This document shows, in pieces, positions 8,008-16,066 of a stretch of DNA of 64,000 nucleotides. The DNA comes from JANNPJ01 sp965200525. Lineage in GTDB: Bacteria > Actinomycetota > Actinomycetes > Actinomycetales > Kineosporiaceae. A program made the position numbers and the translations under genes. The notes under the pieces are model-generated. The model was not told the origin of the DNA. It made no database searches and was given only the letters and a program-made list of their open reading frames with translations. The DNA lies in the NCBI GenBank assembly GCA_965200525.1, contig OZ241368.1:3844001-3908000 (forward strand), given 5' to 3'. The first letter of the stretch is position 1. Each line of letters begins with the position of its first letter.

Positions 8008-8964
8008 ATGGACGAGGGGCGTCGCCGGCACTACGGCACTTTCTACGGGTTGAATCCGCTGCCCGAGGACGGGCGCCCGATCCTGCTCGTACACGGAAAC
8101 TGCCAGGCCGAGGCCCTGCGAGTGATTCTGGCCGGGCCGGGACAGACCACCGACGGGTCCGCGGACGGCGGCCGGGTCGCCCCCGTGCGGATCCCGCCGG
8201 TACACGAGCTCGAGGCCACTGACCTGCCGTTTCTGACGGCGCTGCTGGGCCGGACCGGCGTCCTGTTGTCACAGCCCGTGCGCGACGGTTACCGCGATCT
8301 GCCCCTGGGCACGGCCCAGTTGGCCGCTCTCCTGCCGCCCGGGGCGCGGGTGCTGCGCTTTCCGATCGTGCGCTACCTCGGGCTGCACCCTTACCAGGCG
8401 ATCATCCGCCACCCGTCGGATCCGGCCGCGGTGCCGGACGGTGTTCCATATCACGATCTTCGAATCCTGGCCGCGGCCCGCGACGGGCTACCGCTGCCCC
8501 AGGCGGTGGCGCAGGCCCGAAGGGTGGACGCCGATGCGCCCACCCTGCGCCAAGTGGGCGAGGACTCCCTGGCCGAGCTGGCCCGCCGCGAAACCCGCTG
8601 CGACGTGGCCGTGTCCGACGTCGTGGCCGGGCTCGGGGTCGGGGCCGTCCACACGATCAACCATCCCGGCAACGAGCTGCTGCTCGCCCTGGCCCACCGG
8701 ATCCAGGAGGCGCTCGGTGGGCCGGGCGACGCCGCCGATCCCGGCCGCACCCTGCTCGGCGGCGTCCACGCGCCGCGGCAGCCCGAGGTGCTGGCCGCTC
8801 TCGGCCTCCCCGGAACGGGCGAGCAGGACTGGGTCGTGGCCGGCCAGGCCATCGCGCTGACCGACATCGTCGAGGCTCAACTGGCCTGGTACGCCGTTCA
8901 CCCACAATTCATCGAGGCCGGATCGGCCCGCCACGCGGAGCGGATCGCCCAGCTACACCTGTGA
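8008..8964 (+). CDS. WcbI-like polysaccharide biosynthesis protein
   Basis: 318 residues from the ATG at 8008; an in-frame GTG at 8002 is an alternative. The N-terminus ILLVHGNCQAEALRVIL is the signature of the WcbI family, best known as a putative acetyltransferase of capsule loci (the Cys after Gly-Asn is the expected active-site region). HTINHPGNELLLALAHRI near the C-terminus is a second conserved block with a His-Pro-Gly-Asn. It diverges from the methyltransferase, so both may serve the neighbouring glycan operon. Its stop lies 7 bp from the stop of the convergent DUF397 gene, leaving no room for a separate terminator. Confidence 0.75.
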   Translation: MDEGRRRHYGTFYGLNPLPEDGRPILLVHGNCQAEALRVILAGPGQTTDGSADGGRVAPVRIPPVHELEATDLPFLTALLGRTGVLLSQPVRDGYRDLPLGTAQLAALLPPGARVLRFPIVRYLGLHPYQAIIRHPSDPAAVPDGVPYHDLRILAAARDGLPLPQAVAQARRVDADAPTLRQVGEDSLAELARRETRCDVAVSDVVAGLGVGAVHTINHPGNELLLALAHRIQEALGGPGDAADPGRTLLGGVHAPRQPEVLAALGLPGTGEQDWVVAGQAIALTDIVEAQLAWYAVHPQFIEAGSARHAERIAQLHL

Positions 8965-8971
8965 GCCGGCT

Positions 8972-9178
8972 CTACCGCGACAGGTTGTCGAGGTCGCCGC
9001 TCTTGGCCGCCTCGATCCAGGTGGCGAACTTGTGGGCCGACAAGCCCAGCGTGGGGCCGGCGCCGCGGTCCTTGGTGTCGCGGACCTCGACCGTCTGCCC
9101 GTGGCGACGCATCTCCACGCATTCTCCGTTCCCGCCGGAGGCGCTGGCTTTGATCCACGGGGTCGGGTCGCTGCTCAT
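8972..9178 (-). CDS. DUF397 small regulatory protein
   Basis: 68 residues; the ATG at 9178 overlaps the preceding stop (ATGA). WIKASASGGNGECVEMRR, VRDTKDRGAGPTLGLSAHKFATWIEAAK is the standard DUF397 layout (W-x-K-S/A-S-x-S, E-V-R-D-S/T-K). DUF397 proteins in streptomycetes act with XRE/DUF5753 regulators encoded next to them (the WhiJ-type pairs), usually as antagonists of the DNA-binding partner. That partner is immediately upstream but is frameshifted. Confidence 0.9.
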   Translation of the reverse strand: MSSDPTPWIKASASGGNGECVEMRRHGQTVEVRDTKDRGAGPTLGLSAHKFATWIEAAKSGDLDNLSR

Positions 9179-9375
9179 GTCAGGTACTCCTTGATCGGCA
9201 CGGACTGCGCGGCCAGGACGGCAGCATTCCGGCGGTACCTGTCGACGAGATCCTTCGTCTCCATGTACCGCCCACCACCCATGGTCTCCAGGTAGACGAC
9301 GTCGGGGTCGTCGACGTTGTCCGTAGCCAGAATAGTGAATGCTCCCTTCATCGAGGTGTGAGCACCGGCGCTCAC
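9175..9375 (-). pseudogene. Detached C-terminal part of the DUF5753 regulator (frameshifted)
   Basis: 66 codons beginning SAGAHTSMKGAFTIL and containing VVYLETMGGGRYME and YRRNAAVLAAQS. This is the usual last ~60 residues of a DUF5753 domain, not an independent protein. The upstream regulator frame stops after ASDHVDVLVLP, exactly where family members continue with a residue then SAGAH. The two frames overlap at GTGA (9372-9375), offset by one base. A single missing base, for example one G of a CCGGTG, explains the break. Alternatives are re-initiation at the GTG, -1 frameshifting (no slippery heptamer is seen), or a sequencing error. Confidence 0.8.
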
Positions 9376-9992
9376 GGCAGAACCAACACGTCCACGTGAT
9401 CACTCGCGGCCATCTGCAGCAGGTGCCGGCGCTGCTCGGCCATGGTCTGCGGGCCGCCGACAGCCCTCAGCAGGGCTCCCTCGCCCAGGACGGCGGTGAT
9501 CCGCAGCGGTGGGGTCCGGCTGAAGGCGGCCCGTTGCCGCTCGGCGCGCAGGCCCATCTGCCGCTCGGCGTCGTCGGCGTGCAGGTCGGCGTCCGCGTCG
9601 AACACGGCCCGGTGGTAGGCGGGGGTCTGCAGGAGCCCGTGGACCAGTTCGGAGTTGAAGGTCGTGATGCTCGCGGCCGCCGTCTCCAGGGCCACGTACT
9701 TGCCCAACCACAGAGGCATGGCGTCGGTGTAGTCGGCCCACCAGTTCTGTTCGCGGTTCAGGGACATCTCGACGAGCTGCTCGGTGGTGGCGGCGTCGGC
9801 CCCGTACATGAAGCACAGCGTGCGGACGTCGGGCATCCGGATCGGCGGTTGCCCGGCCTCGATCCGTCTGATCTTCGCCACCGATCCGACCGAAGCGACG
9901 TCGGCGTGCGTCTTGCGCGCGGCCAGTCTCAGCTCCTTGAGCCGGCGACCGAGCGTTCTGCGGACATAGACCGAACCCGTCCCCGTGGCCAT
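9372..9992 (-). pseudogene. XRE regulator with truncated DUF5753 domain (N-terminal part of split gene)
   Basis: 206 residues from the ATG at 9992 (MATGTGSVYVRRTLG). The frame continues upstream but is non-coding in character. HTH at residues ~10-65 (LGRRLKELRLAARKTHADVA, VAKIRRIEAGQ), then a DUF5753 domain with WWADYTDAMPLWLGKYVALE, ELVHGLLQTPAYHRAVF and LRAERQRA, ending prematurely at VLVLP. The missing end is in the next frame (9175-9375). Intact homologues are ~280 residues. If translated only as far as the stop, the ligand or partner domain would lack its last strands and helix. It lies 79 bp downstream of urtE on the same strand. The partner DUF397 gene follows. Confidence 0.8.
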
Positions 9993-10071
9993 GGCGAAAA
10001 GTCTGGCACAGCTCTCCGACTCAGGAGAAGTAGTCAAAATGAGCAGTCGAAATTGAGCCCGCACGGCGGAG

Positions 10072-10824
10072 CTATACCGACAGGGCCGTCCGGACGGCGT
10101 CGCGCGCCTGCTCGCCACCGGCACCGGAGGAGGTCACCCGGCCCGACTCCAGCACGTAATAGTGCTGCGCCGCCGCGAGCGCGAACCCGACGTGCTGCTC
10201 GACCAGGAGGACCGAAAGACCCCGTTCAGAAACCAGACTCATGATCGTGGCTTCGATCTCAGAGACTACCGAGGGCTGGATGCCCTCGGTCGGTTCGTCC
10301 AGCAGGATGAGCTTGGGCTCGGTGATCAGCGCCCGGGCGATCGCCAGCTGCTGGCGCTGGCCGCCGGAGAGCAGGCCGGCCCGCCGTTCCAGCAGGCCCG
10401 TGAGGGCCGGGAAGAGCCCGAGGGCGTCGTCGATGGACTGCTTGCCGTTCTTGCGTCCGTCGGCCACCAGCTGGAGGTTCTCCATGGTGGTGAGCTGCTG
10501 GAACGACTGCTGGCCCTGGGCGACGTAGGCGATGCCGCGGGCCACCCGCTCGTGCGGCAGGCGGCGGGTGATGTCCTCGCCCTGGAACATGATCTGCCCC
10601 GAGCGCGGGCGCAGCAGGCCGACGGCGGCTCGCAGCAGGGTGCTCTTGCCGGCGCCGTTGTGGCCGAGCACGGCCGCGACGCCGTCCTGGGGCACCTGGG
10701 CACTGACCCCGTGCAGCACGATCGAGCGCCCGTACCCGACGTGGACGTCGCGGAACTCCAGCATCGGCCCGGACGGCGCCGCCGGTGCCGGTTCGGTGGA
10801 GGGGGCGGTGTCGGTGAGCGTCAT
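10072..10824 (-). CDS. urtE: Urea ABC transporter ATP-binding protein UrtE
   Basis: 250 residues from the ATG at 10824, overlapping the urtD stop. ABC ATPase of the branched-chain amino-acid/urea type: Walker A GHNGAGKST, Q-loop in IAYVAQGQQSFQQLT, signature LSGGQRQQLAIARAL, Walker B LILLDEPTEGIQPS, then a H-loop EQH. The Q-G-Q-Q-S-F-Q-Q-L-T variant and last position of the operon fit UrtE rather than LivF. It powers import with UrtD at the cytoplasmic face. A C-terminal SSGAGGEQARDAVRTALSV tail replaces the usual end. Confidence 0.92.
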   Translation of the reverse strand: MTLTDTAPSTEPAPAAPSGPMLEFRDVHVGYGRSIVLHGVSAQVPQDGVAAVLGHNGAGKSTLLRAAVGLLRPRSGQIMFQGEDITRRLPHERVARGIAYVAQGQQSFQQLTTMENLQLVADGRKNGKQSIDDALGLFPALTGLLERRAGLLSGGQRQQLAIARALITEPKLILLDEPTEGIQPSVVSEIEATIMSLVSERGLSVLLVEQHVGFALAAAQHYYVLESGRVTSSGAGGEQARDAVRTALSV

Positions 10825-11636
10825 GCCGGCTCCTCGGTGCGTTCGCTGGTCGTGCTGGAACCGCTCGCGGCGGTGGCGGCGAGGGCCTCGGCGGTGGCGT
10901 TCTGGCCGAGGTAGACCTCCTGCACCTTGGGGTCGGCCTGGACCTGCGCAACGGTGCCCTCGCTGAGCACCTTGCCCTGGTGCAGCACGGTCACGGTGCG
11001 GGCGAACTTTCGCAGGAAGTCCATGTCGTGCTCGACGATGACGACGGTCCGGTCCTGGGCGATGACGCCGAGCAGCTCGCCGGTGGCGTCGCGCTCGTCC
11101 TGGCTCATCCCGGCGACCGGCTCGTCGAGCAGCAGGAGGGCGACGTCCTGGACCAGGAGCATGCCGATCTCCAGCCACTGCTTCTGCCCGTGGGCCAGGG
11201 AGCCGGCCTGCTTGGCGACGTGATCGGTCAGGCCGATGGTCTCCAGCGCCTTCTGGATCGGCTCCGGGACGCCGCGACGGCGCCGGACCATGGTGCGCAG
11301 GTTGCGCCCGGCCCCGGCCGCGATGTCGAGGTTCTGCAGCACGCTCAGCTCCTCGAACACGGTCGAGGTCTGGAACGAGCGCCCGATCCCGAGCCGGGCG
11401 ATCTCGTGGACCTTGCGCCCGAGCAACTGCTGCTCGCCGAACATCACCGAGCCGGTGGCCTTGGCCAGGCCGGTGACGGCGTCCACGATCGTCGTCTTTC
11501 CGGCGCCGTTGGGCCCGATCAGGAACCGGACGTCGCCGCGGGGGACGTCGAGGTCGACCCCGCCGACGGCGACGAAGCCGTCGAACACCACCCGCAGGTC
11601 GCGGATCTGGAGGCCGACGAAGATCTGGTCGGTCAC
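10821..11636 (-). CDS. urtD: Urea ABC transporter ATP-binding protein UrtD
   Basis: 271 residues from a GTG at 11636 with a near-perfect GGAGGTGA ribosome site; the GTGA overlaps the urtC stop. Walker A GPNGAGKTT, IGRSFQTSTVFEELSVLQNL, signature-like LAHGQKQWLEIGMLL (the LAHGQKQWLEI form is characteristic of UrtD), Walker B LLLLDEPVAGM, H-loop VEHDMDF. The C-terminal ~30 residues are Ala/Ser/Thr-rich. It partners UrtE in ATP hydrolysis for urea uptake. Confidence 0.93.
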   Translation of the reverse strand: MTDQIFVGLQIRDLRVVFDGFVAVGGVDLDVPRGDVRFLIGPNGAGKTTIVDAVTGLAKATGSVMFGEQQLLGRKVHEIARLGIGRSFQTSTVFEELSVLQNLDIAAGAGRNLRTMVRRRRGVPEPIQKALETIGLTDHVAKQAGSLAHGQKQWLEIGMLLVQDVALLLLDEPVAGMSQDERDATGELLGVIAQDRTVVIVEHDMDFLRKFARTVTVLHQGKVLSEGTVAQVQADPKVQEVYLGQNATAEALAATAASGSSTTSERTEEPA

Positions 11637-12763
11637 GCGTTCACCTCCTGCGTGCTGCCGGCGGTGGTGCCGGGAACGACCGGGGTCTCGGCCGTGGGCG
11701 GCTCGTCGGGGGAGTGGCGGCGCTCGGCCAGGCGGGCCTTGACGATCGGCAGCACCGAGGCCAGGCCGCCCGGCAGGAAGGCCACCACGAGCACGAAAAG
11801 CCCGCCTTGGAAATAGGTCCAGCCCGATGGGAACTGGTCGGACAGGTTCGAGCGGGCCCAGCCGACCGCGACCACGCCGAGCACCGGGCCCAGCAGGGTG
11901 GCCCGCCCGCCGACGGCCACACCGATCACGAACTCGATCGAGAAGACGATCCCGACCTGGGACGGCGTGATGAACTGGATCACCGAGACGAACAGCGCCC
12001 CGCCGAGGCCGGCCATGCCGGCCGCGATCGTGTAGGCGACGATCTTCACGGTGGCCGGGTCGTAGCCCAGAAAACGCACCCGTTCCTCGGAATCGCGCAC
12101 CGCCACGAGTAGCTCGCCGTAACGGCTGTGCATCAGCTGGCGGGCCAGGGCCACCACGACCAGCAGGGCGACGGCCGTGATCGAGTAGACCATGGTCTGG
12201 TTGATCGGGTCGTCGAGGTCGTAACCGAACCAGGAGGTGATCCCGGTCAGCCCGTTGGTGCCGCCGGTGATGTCGGCCTGCCCGACCAGCAGGATGGCGA
12301 AGGCCGCGGCCAGGGCCTGGCTGAGGATGGCGAAGTAGGGCCCGCGCACCCGGCGGCGAAAGACCAGCGAACCGAGCAGAAAAGCCAGGATCATCGGCAG
12401 GACGACGGTGGCCGGCACCGCGAACCAGGCCGAGGCGAACGGCCGCCACAGCTGCGGCAGTTCTTCCCGGCTGCCGATCATGAAGCTGGGCAGCTCACCC
12501 GGATCGGTCTGGGCCAGGGTCAGATGCATGGCCATGGCGTACCCGCCGAGGCCGAAGAACACGCCCTGCCCCAGGGTGAGCATGCCGCCGCGGCCCCAGG
12601 CCAGGCCGATGCCGACCCCGACCAGGGCGTAACACAGGTACTGGCCCAGCAGTTGGAGGCGGAAGTCGCTCAGCGCGGCCGGCGCGATCACCAGCAGCAG
12701 GACGGCGCCGAGGGCGAAGCCGACGACGGTACGGACCGGGCCTACCCGGGTGAGCACGTTCAT
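11633..12763 (-). CDS. urtC: Urea ABC transporter permease UrtC
   Basis: 376 residues from the ATG at 12763 (ATGA overlap with urtB). Multi-pass permease of the LivM/UrtC type with ~9-10 hydrophobic segments; LAWGRGGMLTLGQGVFFGLGGYAMAM and NGLTGI are the typical UrtC blocks, and RYGELLVAVRDSEERVRFLGYD is the coupling-helix region for the ATPases. The C-terminal 40 residues are hydrophilic. It forms the channel with UrtB. Confidence 0.92.
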   Translation of the reverse strand: MNVLTRVGPVRTVVGFALGAVLLLVIAPAALSDFRLQLLGQYLCYALVGVGIGLAWGRGGMLTLGQGVFFGLGGYAMAMHLTLAQTDPGELPSFMIGSREELPQLWRPFASAWFAVPATVVLPMILAFLLGSLVFRRRVRGPYFAILSQALAAAFAILLVGQADITGGTNGLTGITSWFGYDLDDPINQTMVYSITAVALLVVVALARQLMHSRYGELLVAVRDSEERVRFLGYDPATVKIVAYTIAAGMAGLGGALFVSVIQFITPSQVGIVFSIEFVIGVAVGGRATLLGPVLGVVAVGWARSNLSDQFPSGWTYFQGGLFVLVVAFLPGGLASVLPIVKARLAERRHSPDEPPTAETPVVPGTTAGSTQEVNA

Positions 12764-13653
12764 GCCAGGCTCCTCGTCTTGACCGTGGTCAGGCCCTGCG
12801 GACGCCACTGCAGGAAGGCGACGATGATCAGGAAGACCAGCACGCTGGCCAGGCTGGAGGTGGTGTAGAGCTCCACGAAGGCGTTCAGCATGCCGAGCAC
12901 GAAGGCCACGATCAGGGTGCCCTTGAGCTGGCCGATGCCACCGACCACAACCACCAGGAAGGCGTTGATGATGTAGCTGGTGCCCATCGTCGGGCTGATC
13001 GAGCCGAGCATGGTCAGGGCCACCCCGGCGACCCCGGCCAGGCCCGAGCCGATGAAGAAGGTCGTGCGGTCCACCCGGCCGGTCGGGATGCCGCTGGTGG
13101 CGGCCAGGTCGCGGTTCTGGACGACGGCGCGGATCCGGCGGCCCAGCGGCGTCAGACGCAGCACCAGCGTGAGCACGCCGACCGCGGCCAGCGCGATCGC
13201 CAGGATGAACAGCCGGCTGGTGGCGAAGGTGACGCTGCCGATGCTGAAGGAACCGGCCAGCCAGTGCGGGGTCTCGGTCTGCACGCCCTGGGCGCCGAAG
13301 ATGTCCCGGGCCCCCTGCTGCAGGATCAGCGACACCCCCCAGGTGACCAGCAGGGTGTCGAGCGGGCGCCCGTAGAGCCGGCGGATCAGCAGGATCTCCA
13401 GGATCAGGCCCATCACCCCGGCCACGCCGAAGGCCAGCGGCAGGGCCAGCAACAGCGAGCCACCGGCCGAGCTGACCACCTTCTGCACGACGTAGACGGT
13501 GTAGGCGCCGGCCATGATGAACTCGCCGTGAGCCATGTTGATCACGTTCATCTGACCGAAGGTGAGAACCAGGCCGAGCGCGATCAGCAGCAGGACGGCG
13601 CCCACGCTGACGCCGGTGAACAGCTGGTTGAGCAGAAGGGTCACGAGGGCCAC
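12760..13653 (-). CDS. urtB: Urea ABC transporter permease UrtB
   Basis: 297 residues from a GTG at 13653. LivH/UrtB-type permease: GALGLVLTFGQMNVINMAHGEFIMAGAY-like N-terminus, SIGSVTF, PLGRRIRAVVQNRDLAATSGI coupling region, and GTSYIINAFLVVVVGGIGQLKGT. Gram-negative UrtB proteins often carry a long periplasmic N-terminal domain; this one lacks it, as in other actinobacteria. It follows urtA after an 87-bp gap containing a strong hairpin, and is joined to urtC by a 4-bp overlap. Confidence 0.92.
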   Translation of the reverse strand: MALVTLLLNQLFTGVSVGAVLLLIALGLVLTFGQMNVINMAHGEFIMAGAYTVYVVQKVVSSAGGSLLLALPLAFGVAGVMGLILEILLIRRLYGRPLDTLLVTWGVSLILQQGARDIFGAQGVQTETPHWLAGSFSIGSVTFATSRLFILAIALAAVGVLTLVLRLTPLGRRIRAVVQNRDLAATSGIPTGRVDRTTFFIGSGLAGVAGVALTMLGSISPTMGTSYIINAFLVVVVGGIGQLKGTLIVAFVLGMLNAFVELYTTSSLASVLVFLIIVAFLQWRPQGLTTVKTRSLA

Positions 13654-13678
13654 CTGACTGACGTCGACGGGGGAGGCA

Positions 13679-13715
13679 GCGGGCGGTGATCACGGGCACG
13701 GTGATCACCGCCCGC
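13679..13715 (-). terminator. urtA-urtB intergenic hairpin (attenuator or mRNA stabiliser)
   Basis: A perfect 15-bp inverted repeat with a 7-base loop; the core arms are GGGCGGTGATCAC (13681-13693) and its complement (13701-13713), extended by two more pairs. It lies between the binding-protein gene and the permease genes and is not followed by a U-run. It probably protects the 3' end of a urtA message or partly terminates transcription, giving more UrtA than permease. Confidence 0.6.
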
Positions 13716-13740
13716 CGACCGGGCGAGGCTCAGGTGGGGA

Positions 13741-14988
13741 TCAGGACAGGCCCTCGGCCCAGCTGTAGCCCTTCAGGAACGGGTCCGGCTTGATCGGTTC
13801 GCCGGAGTTCCAGACCTCGTTGATCTTGCCGTCGGCGCTGATCTTGCCGATCCGCGCCGTCTTGTAGATGTGCTGGGAGGCGCCGTCGATGGTCACCTTG
13901 CCCTCGGGGGCGTCGAAGGTGATGCCGTCGGAGGCCGCCTTGACCTTGGCCACGTCGAACGACTTGGCCTTCTCGACCATGGCCTTCCACAGGTAGACCG
14001 ACACGTAGGCGGCCTCCATCGGGTCGCTGGTCGGCTTGTCGGCGCCGTACTTGGCCTTGTAGGCGGCGACGAACTTGGTGTTGGCCGCGCCCGGCGTCGT
14101 CATGTAGTAGTCCCAGGCCACGAGCTGGCCGGCCAGGTACTGCGGGCCGATCGCCTTGGTCTCCTCCTCGGCGATGGACACCGAGACCACCGGCGTCGTG
14201 TCGGCCTTGAGGCCGGCCGAGACGTACTGCTTCCAGAAGGCGGTGTTGCTGTCACCGTTGAGGGTGTTGAAGACGGCGTCCGGCTTCTTGTCCTTGATCT
14301 TGGTCACAACGGTACTGAATTCGGTGTTTCCCAGTGGTATGTAGTCCTCGCCGGCGATGGTCATCCCGTTGGCCTTGGCGTAGGCCTTGATGACCGCGTT
14401 GGCCTTCTGCGGGAAGACGTAGTCGCTGCCCACCAGGTAGATGGTCTTCTTGCCGGCCTTCTTCAGATAGTCCATCGCCGGCACGATCTGCTGGTTGGTG
14501 GTGGCCCCGGTGTAGAAGATGTCAGGAGACTCTTCCAGGCCCTCGTACTGCACCGGGTAGAAGAGCAGCGCCTTGTCCTTCTCGAACACCGGCTTCATGG
14601 CTTTCCGGCTGGACGACGTCCAGCCGCCAAATACTGCGGCAACGTGATCCTCTTCGATGAGTTTCTTCGCTTTTTCTGCGAAAATCGTCGGATCGGAGGC
14701 GCCGTCCTCGCTGACCGGGACCAGTTGCTTGCCCAGAACCCCGCCGCTGGCGTTGATTTCGCCGATCGCCAGGTTGAGCGAGTCGCGAACGGTCACTTCG
14801 CTGATGGCCATCGTGCCGGACAGCGAGTTCACCAGGCCGACCTTCACGCTGCTGCCGGAAGTGTCGGCGGTGGGAGCCGCGGCGCTGGTCGCGCTGGAGC
14901 CTGACTTGCTGCCGCAGGCGCTCAGGGCCAATGTTGCGGTAAGTGCGACAGCGGACGCGGCGAAAAAGCGTCTTCTGGGACTCAGCAT
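13741..14988 (-). CDS. urtA: Urea ABC transporter substrate-binding lipoprotein UrtA
   Basis: 415 residues. Signal peptide MLSPRRRFFAASAVALTATL with lipobox LSAC (lipidated Cys25), then a Gly/Ser/Ala-rich linker to ~48 and a type I periplasmic-binding fold: VKVGLVNSLSGTMAISE, VAAVFGGWTSSSRKAMKPVFE, LLFYPVQYEGLEESPDIFYTGA (the Y-P-V-Q-Y-E-G-L-E block is typical of UrtA, distinguishing it from LivJ). The ribosome site GGAGG precedes the ATG. It captures urea (or short amides) outside the membrane. No urease genes are in the window. Confidence 0.93.
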   Translation of the reverse strand: MLSPRRRFFAASAVALTATLALSACGSKSGSSATSAAAPTADTSGSSVKVGLVNSLSGTMAISEVTVRDSLNLAIGEINASGGVLGKQLVPVSEDGASDPTIFAEKAKKLIEEDHVAAVFGGWTSSSRKAMKPVFEKDKALLFYPVQYEGLEESPDIFYTGATTNQQIVPAMDYLKKAGKKTIYLVGSDYVFPQKANAVIKAYAKANGMTIAGEDYIPLGNTEFSTVVTKIKDKKPDAVFNTLNGDSNTAFWKQYVSAGLKADTTPVVSVSIAEEETKAIGPQYLAGQLVAWDYYMTTPGAANTKFVAAYKAKYGADKPTSDPMEAAYVSVYLWKAMVEKAKSFDVAKVKAASDGITFDAPEGKVTIDGASQHIYKTARIGKISADGKINEVWNSGEPIKPDPFLKGYSWAEGLS

Positions 14989-15303
14989 GGATCCTCCAGG
15001 CGCGAAGGGATGGATCGCCAGGTCAGACCCTGTACGACCGTTGATGGCCTGGTAAAAGTAGGTACGCTGCTTTTCGCCTGTGAACGCCCAATGTTTCGAT
15101 CAGGGGCTGAATATCTCGGTTCGCATTGCTTGCGGGTAAAGCGCGGCGAGTTGTCCGGGGTGTCAGAACCGAGTCGAGATGTGGCTGGCACTCGAGGGGG
15201 CTTGTGTGCCAGCGCCCTTATGCCTCACTCTGCGAACACGTGCGACGGTGCCGTTGTCGCGCAAAGGTGCGGTCGCAGCCCGCCCCCCGGGAAGGACGAG
15301 CCC
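14989..15303. promoter_or_regulatory. Divergent intergenic region between urtA and an unknown gene
   Basis: A 315-bp gap holding the urtA promoter candidate at 15055-15084 and, near its right end, GGAAGGA as ribosome site of the rightward gene. A stretch around 15052-15100 has AT-rich elements rare elsewhere in this DNA. urt operons in actinobacteria are usually nitrogen-controlled by GlnR, but I could not find a convincing pair of GlnR half-sites at 11-bp phase. No small ORF with good signals was seen. Confidence 0.5.
15055..15084 (-). promoter_or_regulatory. Candidate sigma70-type promoter for urtABCDE
   Basis: Reading leftward, TTCACA (15084-15079), an 18-bp spacer and TACTTT (15060-15055) match the -35 and -10 pattern with one or two deviations, placing transcription start ~60 bp before the urtA ATG. 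Confidence 0.35.
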
Positions 15304-15852
15304 ATGTCTGAGCCCAGCTATCAGCCCGAACACCGGCTGAACGTCGAGATCGCCCCCTACCAGGGCGGCGGTGCCCTGCGCGGCTTCGTGGTCAGCGGTC
15401 GCTGGCCCTCCTCCACCCGCGAGTGGGCCCAGTTCCTCACCCTGGCCGTGCGGCTGGCCGCCGTGCCCGGCCTGGTCCCGACCACCACCGTGTTCCGAGC
15501 GGTCGAAGACACTCCCGACGACCCGCCACCCGGCACCGTCGGCCTGGTCACCTCGGCCGGCCCGGTCCTCGGTGACGGCGCACCCACCCCGGGGCAGTTC
15601 TACGAGCCGGCCCCGCCGGCCCTGCTCCTGCTGCACCCGCCGTCGGAGAGCCGGCCCTCCACGCCCGAGGCCCTCGGCGCGGCGTCCGGGTGCGTGCTGC
15701 TGCCCGGCCTGCCGCACCTGGGCCTGGAGCACCGGGCGGCCTGGGTCGAGGCCGAGCGCGACGGCACCGTGACTCGGCTGATCAGCAAGGTCGGCGTCGA
15801 CCCGGCGCTGGACCCGGACACCGCCGTCCTGGCCATGCTCCTGGCCGCCTGA
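15304..15852 (+). CDS. Hypothetical protein divergent from urtA
   Basis: 182 residues from the ATG at 15304 with GGAAGGA upstream. No domain recognised, signal peptide or membrane segment. Visible features: an N-terminal LNVEIAPYQGGGALRGFVVSGRW, a Pro-rich middle (PAPPALLLLHPPSESRPSTPEA), and a C-terminal ISKVGVDPALDPDTAVLAMLLAA that looks like a domain end. Codon usage is strongly GC3-biased, as expected of a real gene. Divergence from the urea operon suggests co-regulation but no function can be assigned. Confidence 0.6.
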   Translation: MSEPSYQPEHRLNVEIAPYQGGGALRGFVVSGRWPSSTREWAQFLTLAVRLAAVPGLVPTTTVFRAVEDTPDDPPPGTVGLVTSAGPVLGDGAPTPGQFYEPAPPALLLLHPPSESRPSTPEALGAASGCVLLPGLPHLGLEHRAAWVEAERDGTVTRLISKVGVDPALDPDTAVLAMLLAA

Positions 15853-16066
15853 CCTTCAGCCGGTGGTTCCCGAGCTCACCCGTTCCGAATTGCGCTCCTG
15901 GCGGCTTCATACTCAGTTGTCTTCGCACCTGACTCCGATCCGGCGGTGGATACGGGCCGGTCAGGGCACGTGGATCCGCAGGAACAGGTGAAGCACGAGG
16001 ACATGGGTGCTGAGCTCATAGCTAGTCGGATGAACGGCTGCTCAGTGCGGTGGACGGCGGCCAGAT

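Noticed and set aside
9360..9385. Programmed -1 frameshift site in the split regulator
   Set aside because: No X-XXY-YYZ slippery heptamer or following stem is evident; a lost base or re-initiation is simpler, though not excluded.
15045..15120. GlnR box upstream of urtA
   Set aside because: Several GTAAA, GTAC and GAAAC-like pieces occur but not at the 11-bp phase required for paired half-sites.
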